Source: CAYLZO01 sp964387775
Lineage (GTDB): Bacteria > Chloroflexota > Anaerolineae > JAAYZQ01
Length of the DNA: 24,324 nt
NCBI GenBank assembly: GCA_964387775.1
Contig: CAYLZO010000053.1
Span: 1 to 24,324, forward strand
Direction of reading: 5' to 3'
This document shows, one piece after another, positions 7,272 to 15,240 of this stretch (position 1 is its first letter; the number at the start of each line of letters is the position of its first letter). Both the position numbers and the translations under genes were made by a program. The notes under the pieces are model-generated. The model had not been told where the DNA came from. It did no database searches and saw only the letters and a program-made list of their open reading frames with translations.

Positions 7272-8561
7272 ATGAACGCACAAGAGATCGAACAGAGCAT
7301 CTTGGACCGCCCGTTGCCCGCCCTACTGCCCGCCGACCAGGGCTGGGTCATGCCCCACTACGGCGGCTTGTCCATCGCCAACGTCCCGGCCACTGTCGCC
7401 GCGCTCCTGGGCAGCGAGCTGCCCGGCGCGCTGCCGCCCCTGCCCCGCGAGATCTGGGCCGACTGGGCGCCCGGCCTGCGCCGCGTGGTCCTGGTCGTCC
7501 TCGACGCGCTGGGCTACCGGATGCTCCAGCGTATGTGGGGCGAGGGCGAAGGCGGGGCATTCTCTAGGCTGGCGGAGGCAGGCCGGCTCACACCCCTCAC
7601 CTCGGTCTTTCCCTCGACTACCGACGCGGCCCTCATCAGCCTGGGCAGCGGCCGGCCGCCGGCCGAACACGGCTGGCTGGCCTATTTCATGTACCTGCGC
7701 GAGATGGGCGTCGCCGCCAACGCCATCCTCCTGAGTCCGGCCTGGAGCCGGCAGCAGGATTCCCTGGTGGACGCCGGCCTGGATGTGGACGAGCTGGTCA
7801 CCGTCCCCACCCTGGCCCAGCACCTGGCCGAGGCCGGGGTGCCGACCCACGCCACCCTGTCCGCTTTTTTCAGCGAATCGGCCTTTACCGGCCTGCTCTA
7901 CCGGGGCGTGGCGCAGATCCACACCCACCGCTACGCCAGCGACTTTTGGGGCCAACTGCGCCAGGCCCTGGCCGAGACGCGGGGCCAGCGCTGCTTCCAC
8001 ACCGCCTACTGGAGCGGGCTCGACACGCTGGCCCACGACCACGGCCCCGACGCCGACCTCTGGGCCGGCGAATTCCGCACGGTGAACTACCTGTTGCAGC
8101 ACGAATTCCTGACCCGCCTGCCGGCCGAGGACCGCGACGGCACGCTGCTGCTCATCACGGCCGACCACGGCCAGATCGGCATCCCGCCCGAGCAGATCCT
8201 GACGGTGACGGAACACGCCGAGCTGGGCCGCCACCTGCTGGTGCCCGTCATGGGCGAATCGCGGGCGGCTTTCGTCTACGCCCGTCCCGGCCGGCGCGAG
8301 GCGATCCGTAACTATCTGGAAGAGCACGCCCCGGGCTGGTTCGTCGTCGTGGACTCGGCCGAGGCGTTGGACGCGGGGCTGATGGGCCGGCCCGTGGCCG
8401 ACGAGAGCTACGCCCGGGCCGGCGAGTTGCTGGTGCTGCCCACGGGCAACCACGCCTTGCAGCAAGCGGAGCCGCCGACGAGGCTCCTGGGTCGCCACGG
8501 CGGCCTGACGCCAGACGAGATGCTGGTGCCCCTCATCGGCGCCCGGCTGGATGACCAATAA
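7272..8561 (+). CDS. Type I phosphodiesterase / nucleotide pyrophosphatase (alkaline phosphatase superfamily)
   Basis: A 429-residue hydrolase of the PF01663 family, with all two-metal landmarks in order: VLVVLDALGY (Asp78), the nucleophile region SVFPSTTDAAL (Thr116/117), YWSGLDTLAHDHGP (Asp251, His255), LLITADHGQ (Asp298, His299) and GRHGGLTPDEMLVPL (His409). It should cleave a phosphodiester or phosphomonoester. There is no signal peptide, so it is probably cytoplasmic. The motif GLTPDEMLVPLI resembles the end of phosphoglycerate mutase-like and PglZ-like relatives, but the substrate is unknown. The ATG has AAAGGA 6 nt upstream. The metallo-hydrolase gene that follows may once have been closely coupled; a hairpin element now lies between them. 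Confidence 0.88.
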   Translation: MNAQEIEQSILDRPLPALLPADQGWVMPHYGGLSIANVPATVAALLGSELPGALPPLPREIWADWAPGLRRVVLVVLDALGYRMLQRMWGEGEGGAFSRLAEAGRLTPLTSVFPSTTDAALISLGSGRPPAEHGWLAYFMYLREMGVAANAILLSPAWSRQQDSLVDAGLDVDELVTVPTLAQHLAEAGVPTHATLSAFFSESAFTGLLYRGVAQIHTHRYASDFWGQLRQALAETRGQRCFHTAYWSGLDTLAHDHGPDADLWAGEFRTVNYLLQHEFLTRLPAEDRDGTLLLITADHGQIGIPPEQILTVTEHAELGRHLLVPVMGESRAAFVYARPGRREAIRNYLEEHAPGWFVVVDSAEALDAGLMGRPVADESYARAGELLVLPTGNHALQQAEPPTRLLGRHGGLTPDEMLVPLIGARLDDQ

Positions 8562-8671
8562 TGAATCCACTGAAAAAAGGTCAGTGGGGTACTGTGTGTT
8601 GTGTGTGCGCTTCGCGCACACACAACACACAGTACCTTCTTGCCCTTTTTGCAGGACAGTCAATAATGAAT
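8556..8671. mobile_element. Hairpin element C between 11-bp direct repeats
   Basis: The 11-mer CAATAATGAAT occurs at 8556-8566 and again at 8661-8671. Between the copies are 94 bp dominated by a perfect 23-bp stem (8588-8610 with 8614-8636) and a 3-nt loop TTC. Outside the stem the arms continue imperfectly (AAAAAAGG on the left, CCCTTTTT on the right). The left direct repeat contains the TAA stop of the phosphodiesterase gene. Removing the element and one repeat leaves the two genes about 30 bp apart, with the ribosome site of the second intact. The structure fits a non-autonomous insertion and may also act as a bidirectional terminator. It shares no core with elements A and B. Confidence 0.72.
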
Positions 8672-8690
8672 GATGAATCGAGGGGGCGAG

Positions 8691-9530
8691 ATGGAAATTA
8701 AGGAGCTTCGGCAGGGGATCTTTGCCTGCCTGATGGACAACGAGACGGCCAACGCGGGATTCGTCGTCACCGAGCGGGGCGTGGTCGTGATCGACACCCT
8801 GGACAAGCCGGCTCGGGGCCGCCATTTGGCGGCGGCCATCGAGGGCCTGACCGAGAGGCCGGTCTTTTTGGTCGTCAATACCCACCACCACTACGACCAC
8901 GTGTTCGGCAACCAGGCATTCGACGCGCCGGTGGTGGCCCACGAGGCGCTGGCCGAGCAACTGGCCGAAGCTGCCGCCCGCGACCTCTCGCCGGTGGCCA
9001 TCGCCGCCTGGCTCTCGACACATCCCGAGGACCGCTGGCTGGCCGAGGAGCTGGACCTGGTCTATCCCACGCTGACCTTCCGCGAGCGGCTGATCCTGGA
9101 CCTCCCCCCGACGCCCCTGGTCATCCAGCACCTGAGCGGCCACACGCCCGATTCGAGCATCGTCGACCTACCCGACGTGGGCCTCCTCTTTGCCGGGGAC
9201 CTGGTCTTCGAGGGGCGGGTGCCCTTTTGGCGCTACGCCCACGTCGAGGGCACGATCCAGGCCCTGCGCGCCATCGAGCGCCTGGGGGTCAGAGAGGTCG
9301 TGCCCGGCCACGGCGCCCTGTGCGACACGAGCTACGTGGCCCGCCTGCGGAGCTATCTGGAGGAACTTACGGGAGCGGTCGCGGCGTTGATTGCCCAGGG
9401 ATGGGAGAAGGGCGACGTACTCGATTCGGACCGACTGCCCGCGTGGTGGACCGACGACCGGCCGGACCTGATGCGGGCCAACGTGGGCCGGGTCTATGAC
9501 GAGCTGAGTGGCAACACCCCGCCGTTGTAG
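8691..9530 (+). CDS. Metallo-beta-lactamase-fold hydrolase
   Basis: A 279-residue MBL-fold protein with the full set of metal ligands: THHHYDHVFGN (His65, His67, Asp69, His70), SGHTPDSSIV (His151), LLFAGDLVF (Asp170) and VVPGHGALCD (His207). It is therefore likely an active zinc or iron hydrolase. The SGHTPDS and FAGDLVF motifs are closest to the glyoxalase II-like / beta-lactamase-like general family; no specific substrate is suggested. I chose the ATG at 8691 because GAGGGGG lies directly upstream; the ATGs at 8670 and 8673 have no ribosome site and overlap a direct repeat. Its stop codon (TAG, 9528-9530) abuts the stop of the convergent histidine kinase gene, with no base between. Confidence 0.88.
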   Translation: MEIKELRQGIFACLMDNETANAGFVVTERGVVVIDTLDKPARGRHLAAAIEGLTERPVFLVVNTHHHYDHVFGNQAFDAPVVAHEALAEQLAEAAARDLSPVAIAAWLSTHPEDRWLAEELDLVYPTLTFRERLILDLPPTPLVIQHLSGHTPDSSIVDLPDVGLLFAGDLVFEGRVPFWRYAHVEGTIQALRAIERLGVREVVPGHGALCDTSYVARLRSYLEELTGAVAALIAQGWEKGDVLDSDRLPAWWTDDRPDLMRANVGRVYDELSGNTPPL

Positions 9531-12041
9531 CTATCGAGCGGCCAGGTGCTTCTGAACCTCTTCGACGAGCTTGTCAGCCGTCACCGGCTTGCGCAGGAAC
9601 TCTTTGACGCCCATGCCCAGCATCCGCACCCGCTCCGACTCGTCGCTTATCGGATTGGCCGACAGGACGATGATGGGGATGTCCCGGCCGTCCTCCCGCT
9701 CCCGCAGCCGCCGAATGGCCGTTCGCCCATCCATGCGCGGCATCTTGAGGTCCATCAGGATCAGATCGGGCCTGTCCGCCTCCACGGCCTCCAGGGCCTG
9801 GACGCCATCGTAGGCCTCGGCGACCTCAAAGCCAAAGTGAGTGAGAGCGTGCTTGAGCCAGCCGACGATGTCAATCTCGTCGTCCACCACCAGGACCTTG
9901 TTCCGTGACTCGCCGTCCAGTTGATCGAGGACCTGGCGGACGCTGGACAGGAGGATCTTTTCGTCCAGCGGCTTGGTCAAATAGTCCGCCGCGCCCAGGG
10001 CCAGTCCCTTCTCCGGCTCGGCGATGACCGAAACGATGACCACGGGGATGCCGGCCGTCTGCGGATCGGCCTTGAGCTTTCGCAGAATGATCAGCCCATC
10101 CACGTCCATCATCAAGTCCAGGGTGATGAGATCGGGCTGAAGCTGGCGGGCTACTTCTACGGCTCGGCTGCCCTGGGTCACCACTGTGACCCGATAGCCT
10201 GCCTTCTCCAGTTGATGCCGGAATAGCTCCGCCACGTTCTTGTCGTCATCCACGACCAGGATCCACGGTCCGGCCGGCAGGGATGGGGTGACCCGTTTTT
10301 CGGTTGGCGCAGATTCGGGCACAAACTTTTCCGTCTCGATCTCCCCGGCAGCCCGCTCGTCCATGAAACCGGCAGGCAACGGCAGGGTAAAGCTGAAGCA
10401 ACTCCCCCTCCCGGGCTCACTTGCCACCCAGATCTCGCCGCCGTGGAGCTCGACGATGGATTTGGTGATGTTCAACCCCAAGCCGGTTCCCGGCTGCTGG
10501 CGGACGGCCGCATCCTCGGCCCGGAAAAAGCGGGTGAAGAGCTTGTCCTGGTCTGCCTGCAAGATGCCGACGCCGGTGTCCTGGACGTCAATCTGGAGCA
10601 CCTTACGCCTGACCTGCGCTCGGACGGTGGCGCCGCCCTCCTTCGTATACTTGAAGGCATTGCTGAGGAGATTGATAAAGACCTGCGCGATGCGCCCCGG
10701 ATCGCCAAAGATCTCGGGCAATTCGGGCGGGATGTCCAGGGTAAGGGTCAGGTCCCGTTCCTTGAACTCGCGCCGTAGGCTTTCCGCCGTTTGTTTGATG
10801 ATCTGTGAGACGTCGACGACCTGGACGTCGAGTTCCACCTTGCCCGATTCGATGCGCGAGATGTCGAGGAGGTCGGCCACCATCTCGTTCAGACGCTCCG
10901 TGTTGTCGCGGGCGATGCTGAGGAAACTCGTCATCTGTTTGGTCACCGGCCCCGAGGCCCCCATGAGCACCAGGTCGAGGTAGCCCTTGATGGAGGTCAA
11001 GGGGGTCCGCAGCTCGTGGGACACGATGGAGACGAAATCGCTCTTCATCCGGTCGATCTCGGCCTCCCGCGTATAGTCGCGAAAGACGGCGACCGTGCCC
11101 GTCACCACCCCGGAGGCAGCCCGCACCGGCGCAAAGCTCACCGAGAGAGTTTTTTCACCCCACTCGAACTTGAGGCTGGAGCGGCGCAACTCCCTCTCCC
11201 GCAGGAGTTCGACGATCATCTGTTGATCGTCCCGGTCCACTTCCCCTGCCATCAAAACCTCGATCTCGTGGCCCAGGATCTTGTCCATGGGCAGGTCCAG
11301 GATGCGGCCGATGGCCGGATTGGCGACCATAGCCTCCCCGTCGTCGTCAAAGACGATGACGCCGTCGGCGATGCCCTCGAGGATGGCCTGGTTCTTGCTC
11401 GACTCGGCGTGCTCGCGGGCCAGGGCCTCGGCCAGGTCCCGGGTGCGCTCGTCCACCCGCTGGTCGAGTTCGAGGTTGATGGCCCGCAGGTCGGCCAGGG
11501 CCCGCTCCAGGCTCCGGGCCGAGAGCCAAGAAACCAGGGCAATGACGAAAAAGATGGCCACCGCAAAGACGTTGGGCACGATGTTGATGGCCAGCCCAAT
11601 GACCGAGATGAAGAGGCTCACCACGCCGGCCAGGGCAAAGCTGGCCCAGGGCGGCAGCAGAACACTGGCCATAACGATGGGGATGACAAAGACGGCCAGG
11701 CTCCGGCCGTTGACCACCTGCTCCAGATCGGGGTCGGTCAGACCACCGGCCACGGTGACCAGCAGCAGGAAAAGCGAAGCGGCCACCCAGCCCCGGCCGT
11801 AGCGATTGATGAAATAGATGACCAGGATGCCGACCAGCATGACCAACGAGCCCACCAGAGGATAGAGCACGTCCTCCGGGGTCGGTGCCAGGTCGAGAAG
11901 GGCATAGACCACGACGAAAAGGAGGATGAGCAGGGTCGCCGCTCCGATCCCCACGAGGAGGATATTGAGTAGTCGCCGGCGCCGGGTCTCCTCTGGATCG
12001 CCTGTCCGGATGTCAACGAGCCGCCTAAAAAAAGCTCCCAT
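9531..12041 (-). CDS. Membrane hybrid histidine kinase: 6 TM, PAS, HisKA, HATPase, two receivers
   Basis: An 836-residue sensor kinase. Residues about 24-172 form five to six membrane segments, and a coiled coil spans about 173-215. A PAS domain lies at about 217-325 (GIADGVIVFDDDGEAMVANP). HisKA follows (SDFVSIVSHELRTPLTS, phosphorylated His342), then the ATPase domain with its N box (INLLSNAFKYT), DTGVGI (Asp488) and GTGLGL (518-523). Receiver 1 is at about 593-708 (VVDDD, acceptor Asp642, Lys690). Receiver 2 is at about 715-834 (VVDDE, acceptor Asp764 in MDLKMPRMDG, Lys818). There is no output domain, so signal must pass to a separate regulator or phosphotransferase. The start has AGGAG just upstream and lies 18 bp after the terpene cyclase stop, so it is probably the last gene of that transcript. 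Receiver 1 has MMDVDG in place of the usual MPxxDG. Confidence 0.95.
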   Translation of the reverse strand: MGAFFRRLVDIRTGDPEETRRRRLLNILLVGIGAATLLILLFVVVYALLDLAPTPEDVLYPLVGSLVMLVGILVIYFINRYGRGWVAASLFLLLVTVAGGLTDPDLEQVVNGRSLAVFVIPIVMASVLLPPWASFALAGVVSLFISVIGLAINIVPNVFAVAIFFVIALVSWLSARSLERALADLRAINLELDQRVDERTRDLAEALAREHAESSKNQAILEGIADGVIVFDDDGEAMVANPAIGRILDLPMDKILGHEIEVLMAGEVDRDDQQMIVELLRERELRRSSLKFEWGEKTLSVSFAPVRAASGVVTGTVAVFRDYTREAEIDRMKSDFVSIVSHELRTPLTSIKGYLDLVLMGASGPVTKQMTSFLSIARDNTERLNEMVADLLDISRIESGKVELDVQVVDVSQIIKQTAESLRREFKERDLTLTLDIPPELPEIFGDPGRIAQVFINLLSNAFKYTKEGGATVRAQVRRKVLQIDVQDTGVGILQADQDKLFTRFFRAEDAAVRQQPGTGLGLNITKSIVELHGGEIWVASEPGRGSCFSFTLPLPAGFMDERAAGEIETEKFVPESAPTEKRVTPSLPAGPWILVVDDDKNVAELFRHQLEKAGYRVTVVTQGSRAVEVARQLQPDLITLDLMMDVDGLIILRKLKADPQTAGIPVVIVSVIAEPEKGLALGAADYLTKPLDEKILLSSVRQVLDQLDGESRNKVLVVDDEIDIVGWLKHALTHFGFEVAEAYDGVQALEAVEADRPDLILMDLKMPRMDGRTAIRRLREREDGRDIPIIVLSANPISDESERVRMLGMGVKEFLRKPVTADKLVEEVQKHLAAR

Positions 12042-12059
12042 CGCTCTCCTGCCTATCGT

Positions 12060-13565
12060 CTATTCGGGGCCGCGACCGAACGTATCCTGATACAGGATGG
12101 CTGCCGCCAGGATCGCCGCCTGGACGATACTCCCAGGCGCGTACAACGTCTTGGCAATCCACAGTTCGGGATAGACCGACTCCGCCTCGATCCTGGGATA
12201 GAGGTAAGAGGCTCCCTTTTTCAGGATGTCGGCATCCATCCGCTGCACGTTTCTGTGATAGTGGAGCAAGGCCAAAAGCGCGTAGGCCGTCTCCTCAGCG
12301 GTGCCCTGGCCAAAAAAGCCCCACGAACCGTCATCGTGCTGAGTGTGCAGGATCCAGTCAATAGAATGGAGGCATTCGGAAAGAAGCGGCTCTTGGGTCG
12401 TGATCAGGCTGACCAGTACGTGCGCCGTGGCATAGTAGGGGGACGTGTGCCACTTGTCAATCCAATACGACTGGTACTTTTGGCTGGCCAGGAACATGGT
12501 CACGATCCGATCCCAGACCTCCTGGCGGTCGGGATAGTCGGGCATATAGAAAAGGGCCTCCAAAGCATGGGCGTTGGTCACCACGCTGACGTTCCGCTCG
12601 AATTCAAAGGTGCGAAAAACGCGGGTGTCAGGGGCCTCAAAGCTGTGCAACACCATGGGATCCACCGCTTGCCCCCCCCGGGCCAGGGTGTGCAGTGTCA
12701 CCGACGTCGTGTCCCCATCGTTGATGCCAAAGAGCGGGTCGATGCCGACGCCTGTCTGGCCCACGTCCAGCGCCGCCTGCAACTCCTGCCAGAGGGCAGG
12801 GTCCACGAGATCGCCATCCAGGTCCAGGCCACCAAAAGCCAGATGCTCCAGGACCCAGACCGCCTCGAAGGTGCGAAAGGGATAGAAGGAGGGCACCCCG
12901 CCCGGCAGCCTGCACATCGACTCCAGATAGTTCAGTTCCTCTGCCCCCCCAACGGTGCGGGTGACGAGGTAGGCCGTCGTGGCCGGGGAATTGGCGACGG
13001 CCCCGTTGGCCCCTATCAAGCAGTTCAACCGCTCCGAGTCCACGCGTTTTCCCATGAATTCTATCGAAAATGCCACGGACGTACCGGGCTCGTAGAGCAG
13101 ATCCATCGGCAATAGGCGCAACTTGGCGGCCCGGATACTCCCATAGCCACAGGAATGCCTCGGCAAGTCGACCCCGGCCGTTCGGGCTTCGGCGAGCAGC
13201 GTGGGCAGAATCAACTCGAATCCCACCAGCTCGATGGGGTCATAGTGCAAAAAGTGCATGCTGTTCCAGATGTATCGTTCGGCCGACTGGATGGCCCGCC
13301 GAACGTCCCACCCTGCCCCTCGCTCTTTGAGGGCGATCATGGCTGCGAGCGTGCACAGGATGCGATCGTGGTAGTAGGGGATGCGCCCGCCCCAACTGCC
13401 ATCCGGCCATTGATGTTCGAGCAGCCAGTCAACCAGGCCCGGCCAGCGCGGGCCACTGCCGTTTGGCGACGGCACACGGGCCATCCAGGCCACGTCGTAG
13501 GAGCTGGGTCCTATGTGGCAATCCAAGTTCTGTACCAGGTCACGGGCTTTGTGTCTGAGATTCAT
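12060..13565 (-). CDS. Class II diterpene cyclase, Rv3377c-like (kolavenyl/halimadienyl diphosphate synthase family)
   Basis: A 501-residue class II terpene cyclase that should protonate and cyclise geranylgeranyl diphosphate to a bicyclic diphosphate. The catalytic motif is DGDTT (283-287), the DxDTT variant. As I recall, M. tuberculosis Rv3377c carries the same variant (DCDTT), also at 501 residues. Other landmarks match that family: SSYDVAWMARV near the start, the QW-type repeats QWPDGSWG (52-59) and DDGSWGFF (411-418), WHTSPYYATAH (372-382), GTAEETAYALLAL and LWIAKTLYAPGSIVQAAIL. The ATG at 13565 has AAGGAAG upstream and gives an N-terminus matching the family; the longer in-frame start at 13748 would overlap the upstream synthase gene. 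The Herpetosiphon relative, from memory, makes kolavenyl diphosphate. Product stereochemistry cannot be read from sequence. No GGPP synthase gene lies in the window. Confidence 0.93.
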   Translation of the reverse strand: MNLRHKARDLVQNLDCHIGPSSYDVAWMARVPSPNGSGPRWPGLVDWLLEHQWPDGSWGGRIPYYHDRILCTLAAMIALKERGAGWDVRRAIQSAERYIWNSMHFLHYDPIELVGFELILPTLLAEARTAGVDLPRHSCGYGSIRAAKLRLLPMDLLYEPGTSVAFSIEFMGKRVDSERLNCLIGANGAVANSPATTAYLVTRTVGGAEELNYLESMCRLPGGVPSFYPFRTFEAVWVLEHLAFGGLDLDGDLVDPALWQELQAALDVGQTGVGIDPLFGINDGDTTSVTLHTLARGGQAVDPMVLHSFEAPDTRVFRTFEFERNVSVVTNAHALEALFYMPDYPDRQEVWDRIVTMFLASQKYQSYWIDKWHTSPYYATAHVLVSLITTQEPLLSECLHSIDWILHTQHDDGSWGFFGQGTAEETAYALLALLHYHRNVQRMDADILKKGASYLYPRIEAESVYPELWIAKTLYAPGSIVQAAILAAAILYQDTFGRGPE

Positions 13566-13630
13566 GCTTCTTCCTTGTTTTGCCCGGTCAATGTTTGCCC
13601 GGATAGTGTCGAACCAACGGCGACGAAAGC

Positions 13631-14545
13631 CTAAGAGGCGGCCGGTTGCTTGACCTGTCCCTGGGGATACCAGATCTGTCCCTGTCTCGTGCCGATCCCC
13701 AGGGTGTTGTCCTGATTGAGCTGATAAAAGGTCTTCATTCGCTGCCAATCGTCAGGCCCCATGGCCTCATAATCGGGTTCCCCTCCCTTTCGAGCGTAGA
13801 GATGATCGTACAGGATGTCCCGAAGCTGCCGCTGCGTCATATAAGGCGAAGGGCTGACCGTGAAATAGAGATCCTCGTTTCCTGTGGCAATGAGCGGCAT
13901 GTCGAACGCACAGAACTTGTCGAATCCGATAAAAAGGTCGACCGGGCTGACGTCCTCGCCGTAGTAGAGCTTGACCAACGTCTTCCGGCCGGGCACTCGC
14001 CCCCTCTTGGCATAGTAGGTGACCGAAAGATCGGCCACCGTCTCGGTTGCGTCGTGGGCGCACACGCCAAAGAAGAGCCGGGATCGCTGGTGCTTCCGGG
14101 TCCGCTCCGTCGCCTCGTCAAAGAGATCCGAGAGATAGGCATACTCCGTGGGTGCAAAGAACTTGCGATAATCGCCATAAAATCGGACGCGCACCTCGTG
14201 GGCATCGTAGAAATCCACAAACTCGGCCCCGGTGGCGATCTGGGCCAGGCCCTCGGCGAAAACACGCATGTAGCCCCCACCCCGCTCCAGGAGGTCCGGG
14301 CCAAAGATGGGCGTCACGAGGGTGTGCACGCCGTGGTCGAAAAAGAGCCGATAGAGTTCGACGTGGCGCCGACCGGCCACCTCGATGTAGGTCGCCAGCC
14401 AGTCCACCTCTGGCGAGGGCGCGTGCTCCAGCAGGAACCAGCGGCGGGTCCCGTTGATGGGAAAGACGACGACTTTGTCGCCCGCCTGGCGCACCAACCG
14501 AGCTACGTTATCGGTAGGCAAGTTTCGAAAAGTTTCGGCATCCAT
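13631..14545 (-). CDS. Rv3378c-like diterpene synthase (kolavelool / tuberculosinol synthase family)
   Basis: A 304-residue cytoplasmic protein that I align confidently, from memory, with M. tuberculosis Rv3378c (about 296 residues), the cis-prenyltransferase-fold enzyme that ionises tuberculosinyl diphosphate and adds water or adenosine. Matching blocks are VFPINGTRRWFLLE (27-40), DHGVHTLVTPIFGPDLLERG (70-89), AHEVRVRFYGDYRKF, SRLFFGVCAHDATETVADLS, DLFIGFDKFCAFDMPL, DLYFTVSPSPYMTQ and RDILYDHLYARKG. In Herpetosiphon aurantiacus the homologue makes (+)-kolavelool from kolavenyl diphosphate. A notable change is Asn31 where Rv3378c has Asp in DGTRRW; Tyr92 (GGGYM) appears conserved. The start at 14545 has TAGGTG just upstream. 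It sits 7 bp after the methyltransferase and 65 bp before the cyclase, as the middle gene of one cassette. Confidence 0.93.
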   Translation of the reverse strand: MDAETFRNLPTDNVARLVRQAGDKVVVFPINGTRRWFLLEHAPSPEVDWLATYIEVAGRRHVELYRLFFDHGVHTLVTPIFGPDLLERGGGYMRVFAEGLAQIATGAEFVDFYDAHEVRVRFYGDYRKFFAPTEYAYLSDLFDEATERTRKHQRSRLFFGVCAHDATETVADLSVTYYAKRGRVPGRKTLVKLYYGEDVSPVDLFIGFDKFCAFDMPLIATGNEDLYFTVSPSPYMTQRQLRDILYDHLYARKGGEPDYEAMGPDDWQRMKTFYQLNQDNTLGIGTRQGQIWYPQGQVKQPAAS

Positions 14546-14552
14546 GATTCAC

Positions 14553-15149
14553 CTAACGCTCCACTCGAAAGATCTGGCCAATGTTCGGAAAGTATCGAGG
14601 TGTGCGGGCCATATAGGCCTCGTAGCCCGGCAACTCTGCACTCAGCAGAACTTCTTCCTTGTGGGCGGCGCGGGGGAAATCGAGCAGAAAGTAAATCGTG
14701 ACCGCCAGCGTGGTCAACGCCGGGTTGACCAGCAGCAAGCCGCCGATGCACAGGAAAAACGCCGTATAGATCGGATGGCGGACGTAGGCATAGGGACCGG
14801 TCTCGACCAGATATTGCCCATCCTGCAACTCTACCCGCTCGCCAAAAAACTGCACCAGGTGGATCCGCGCCCACCAGTTCAAGGCCAACCCGGCGCCGAT
14901 CAGCACCAGGCCGGCGATCTGCATAGCCAAGCCCCACCAGGCGTCGGTGTAGAAGCCGATGCCGGGCAGAACGAGGGGCTGGACGACCACGATTAGGGCC
15001 AGAACGGCGGACAGCAAGGTCCAGGTCCAACTCCGGCTGCTGCCTTCCGGCCGGGCGGGATCGTAGCGGCGCATCAGCCACACGTCCAGCACATAGTAGC
15101 CGAGGATCAGGCCCAACGTCGCCAACAACTGGTAGACACCCCGAAACAT
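14553..15149 (-). CDS. ICMT/PEMT-family membrane methyltransferase
   Basis: A 198-residue integral-membrane methyltransferase with about five hydrophobic segments. It carries the ICMT/PEMT SAM-binding signature GPYAYVRHPIY (118-128), followed by KEEVLLSAELPGYEAYMART (164-183), the usual second half of the site. Family members methylate isoprenylcysteine carboxylates or other lipid-embedded hydroxyl, carboxyl or amino groups. It is the first gene of the terpenoid cassette, so its substrate may be the diterpene alcohol. The Herpetosiphon cluster also has a third-gene O-methyltransferase that makes O-methylkolavelool, but I cannot say whether that enzyme is of this family. The ATG at 15149 follows a purine-rich GAGAGAGAA; a TTG one codon upstream is less likely. 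The synthase gene begins 7 bp after its stop. Confidence 0.85.
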   Translation of the reverse strand: MFRGVYQLLATLGLILGYYVLDVWLMRRYDPARPEGSSRSWTWTLLSAVLALIVVVQPLVLPGIGFYTDAWWGLAMQIAGLVLIGAGLALNWWARIHLVQFFGERVELQDGQYLVETGPYAYVRHPIYTAFFLCIGGLLLVNPALTTLAVTIYFLLDFPRAAHKEEVLLSAELPGYEAYMARTPRYFPNIGQIFRVER

Positions 15150-15190
15150 CAAATTCTCTCTCTTTCGCGCAAAATGCTTGGTCCGCCCCT

Positions 15191-15219
15191 ATTAGACCAC
15201 AAAACTCAAAGCTTGACAA
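15191..15219 (-). promoter_or_regulatory. Sigma-70 promoter of the terpenoid cassette
   Basis: On the minus strand: TTGTCA (15219-15214), a 17-bp spacer and TCTAAT (15196-15191), one mismatch each to consensus. It lies in the 91-bp gap between the membrane-protein gene and the methyltransferase, with an expected start near 15184, about 35 nt before the ATG. It would allow the cassette and histidine kinase to be transcribed independently of the upstream MFS-to-membrane-protein set. Confidence 0.68.
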
Positions 15220-15240
15220 CGTTTGGACGAACCGTTGCAG

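Noticed and set aside
8588..8636. The 23-bp hairpin as an ordinary rho-independent terminator only
   Set aside because: The stem is much longer and more perfect than usual, the T run begins only about 10 nt after it, and the 11-bp direct repeats fit an insertion better.
7323..9143. A 606-codon minus-strand frame across the phosphodiesterase and metallo-hydrolase genes
   Set aside because: It spans two genes with complete catalytic motifs on the other strand and the hairpin element, and it has low-complexity composition.
12705..12719. DGDTT read as a damaged DXDD motif, implying an inactive cyclase
   Set aside because: DxDTT is a known functional variant. Rv3377c has DCDTT as I recall it, so the site is probably active.
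13566..13748. A 61-residue N-terminal extension of the diterpene cyclase
   Set aside because: It overlaps the upstream synthase gene, lacks a ribosome site and does not resemble the family. The ATG at 13565 gives exactly the length I recall for Rv3377c.
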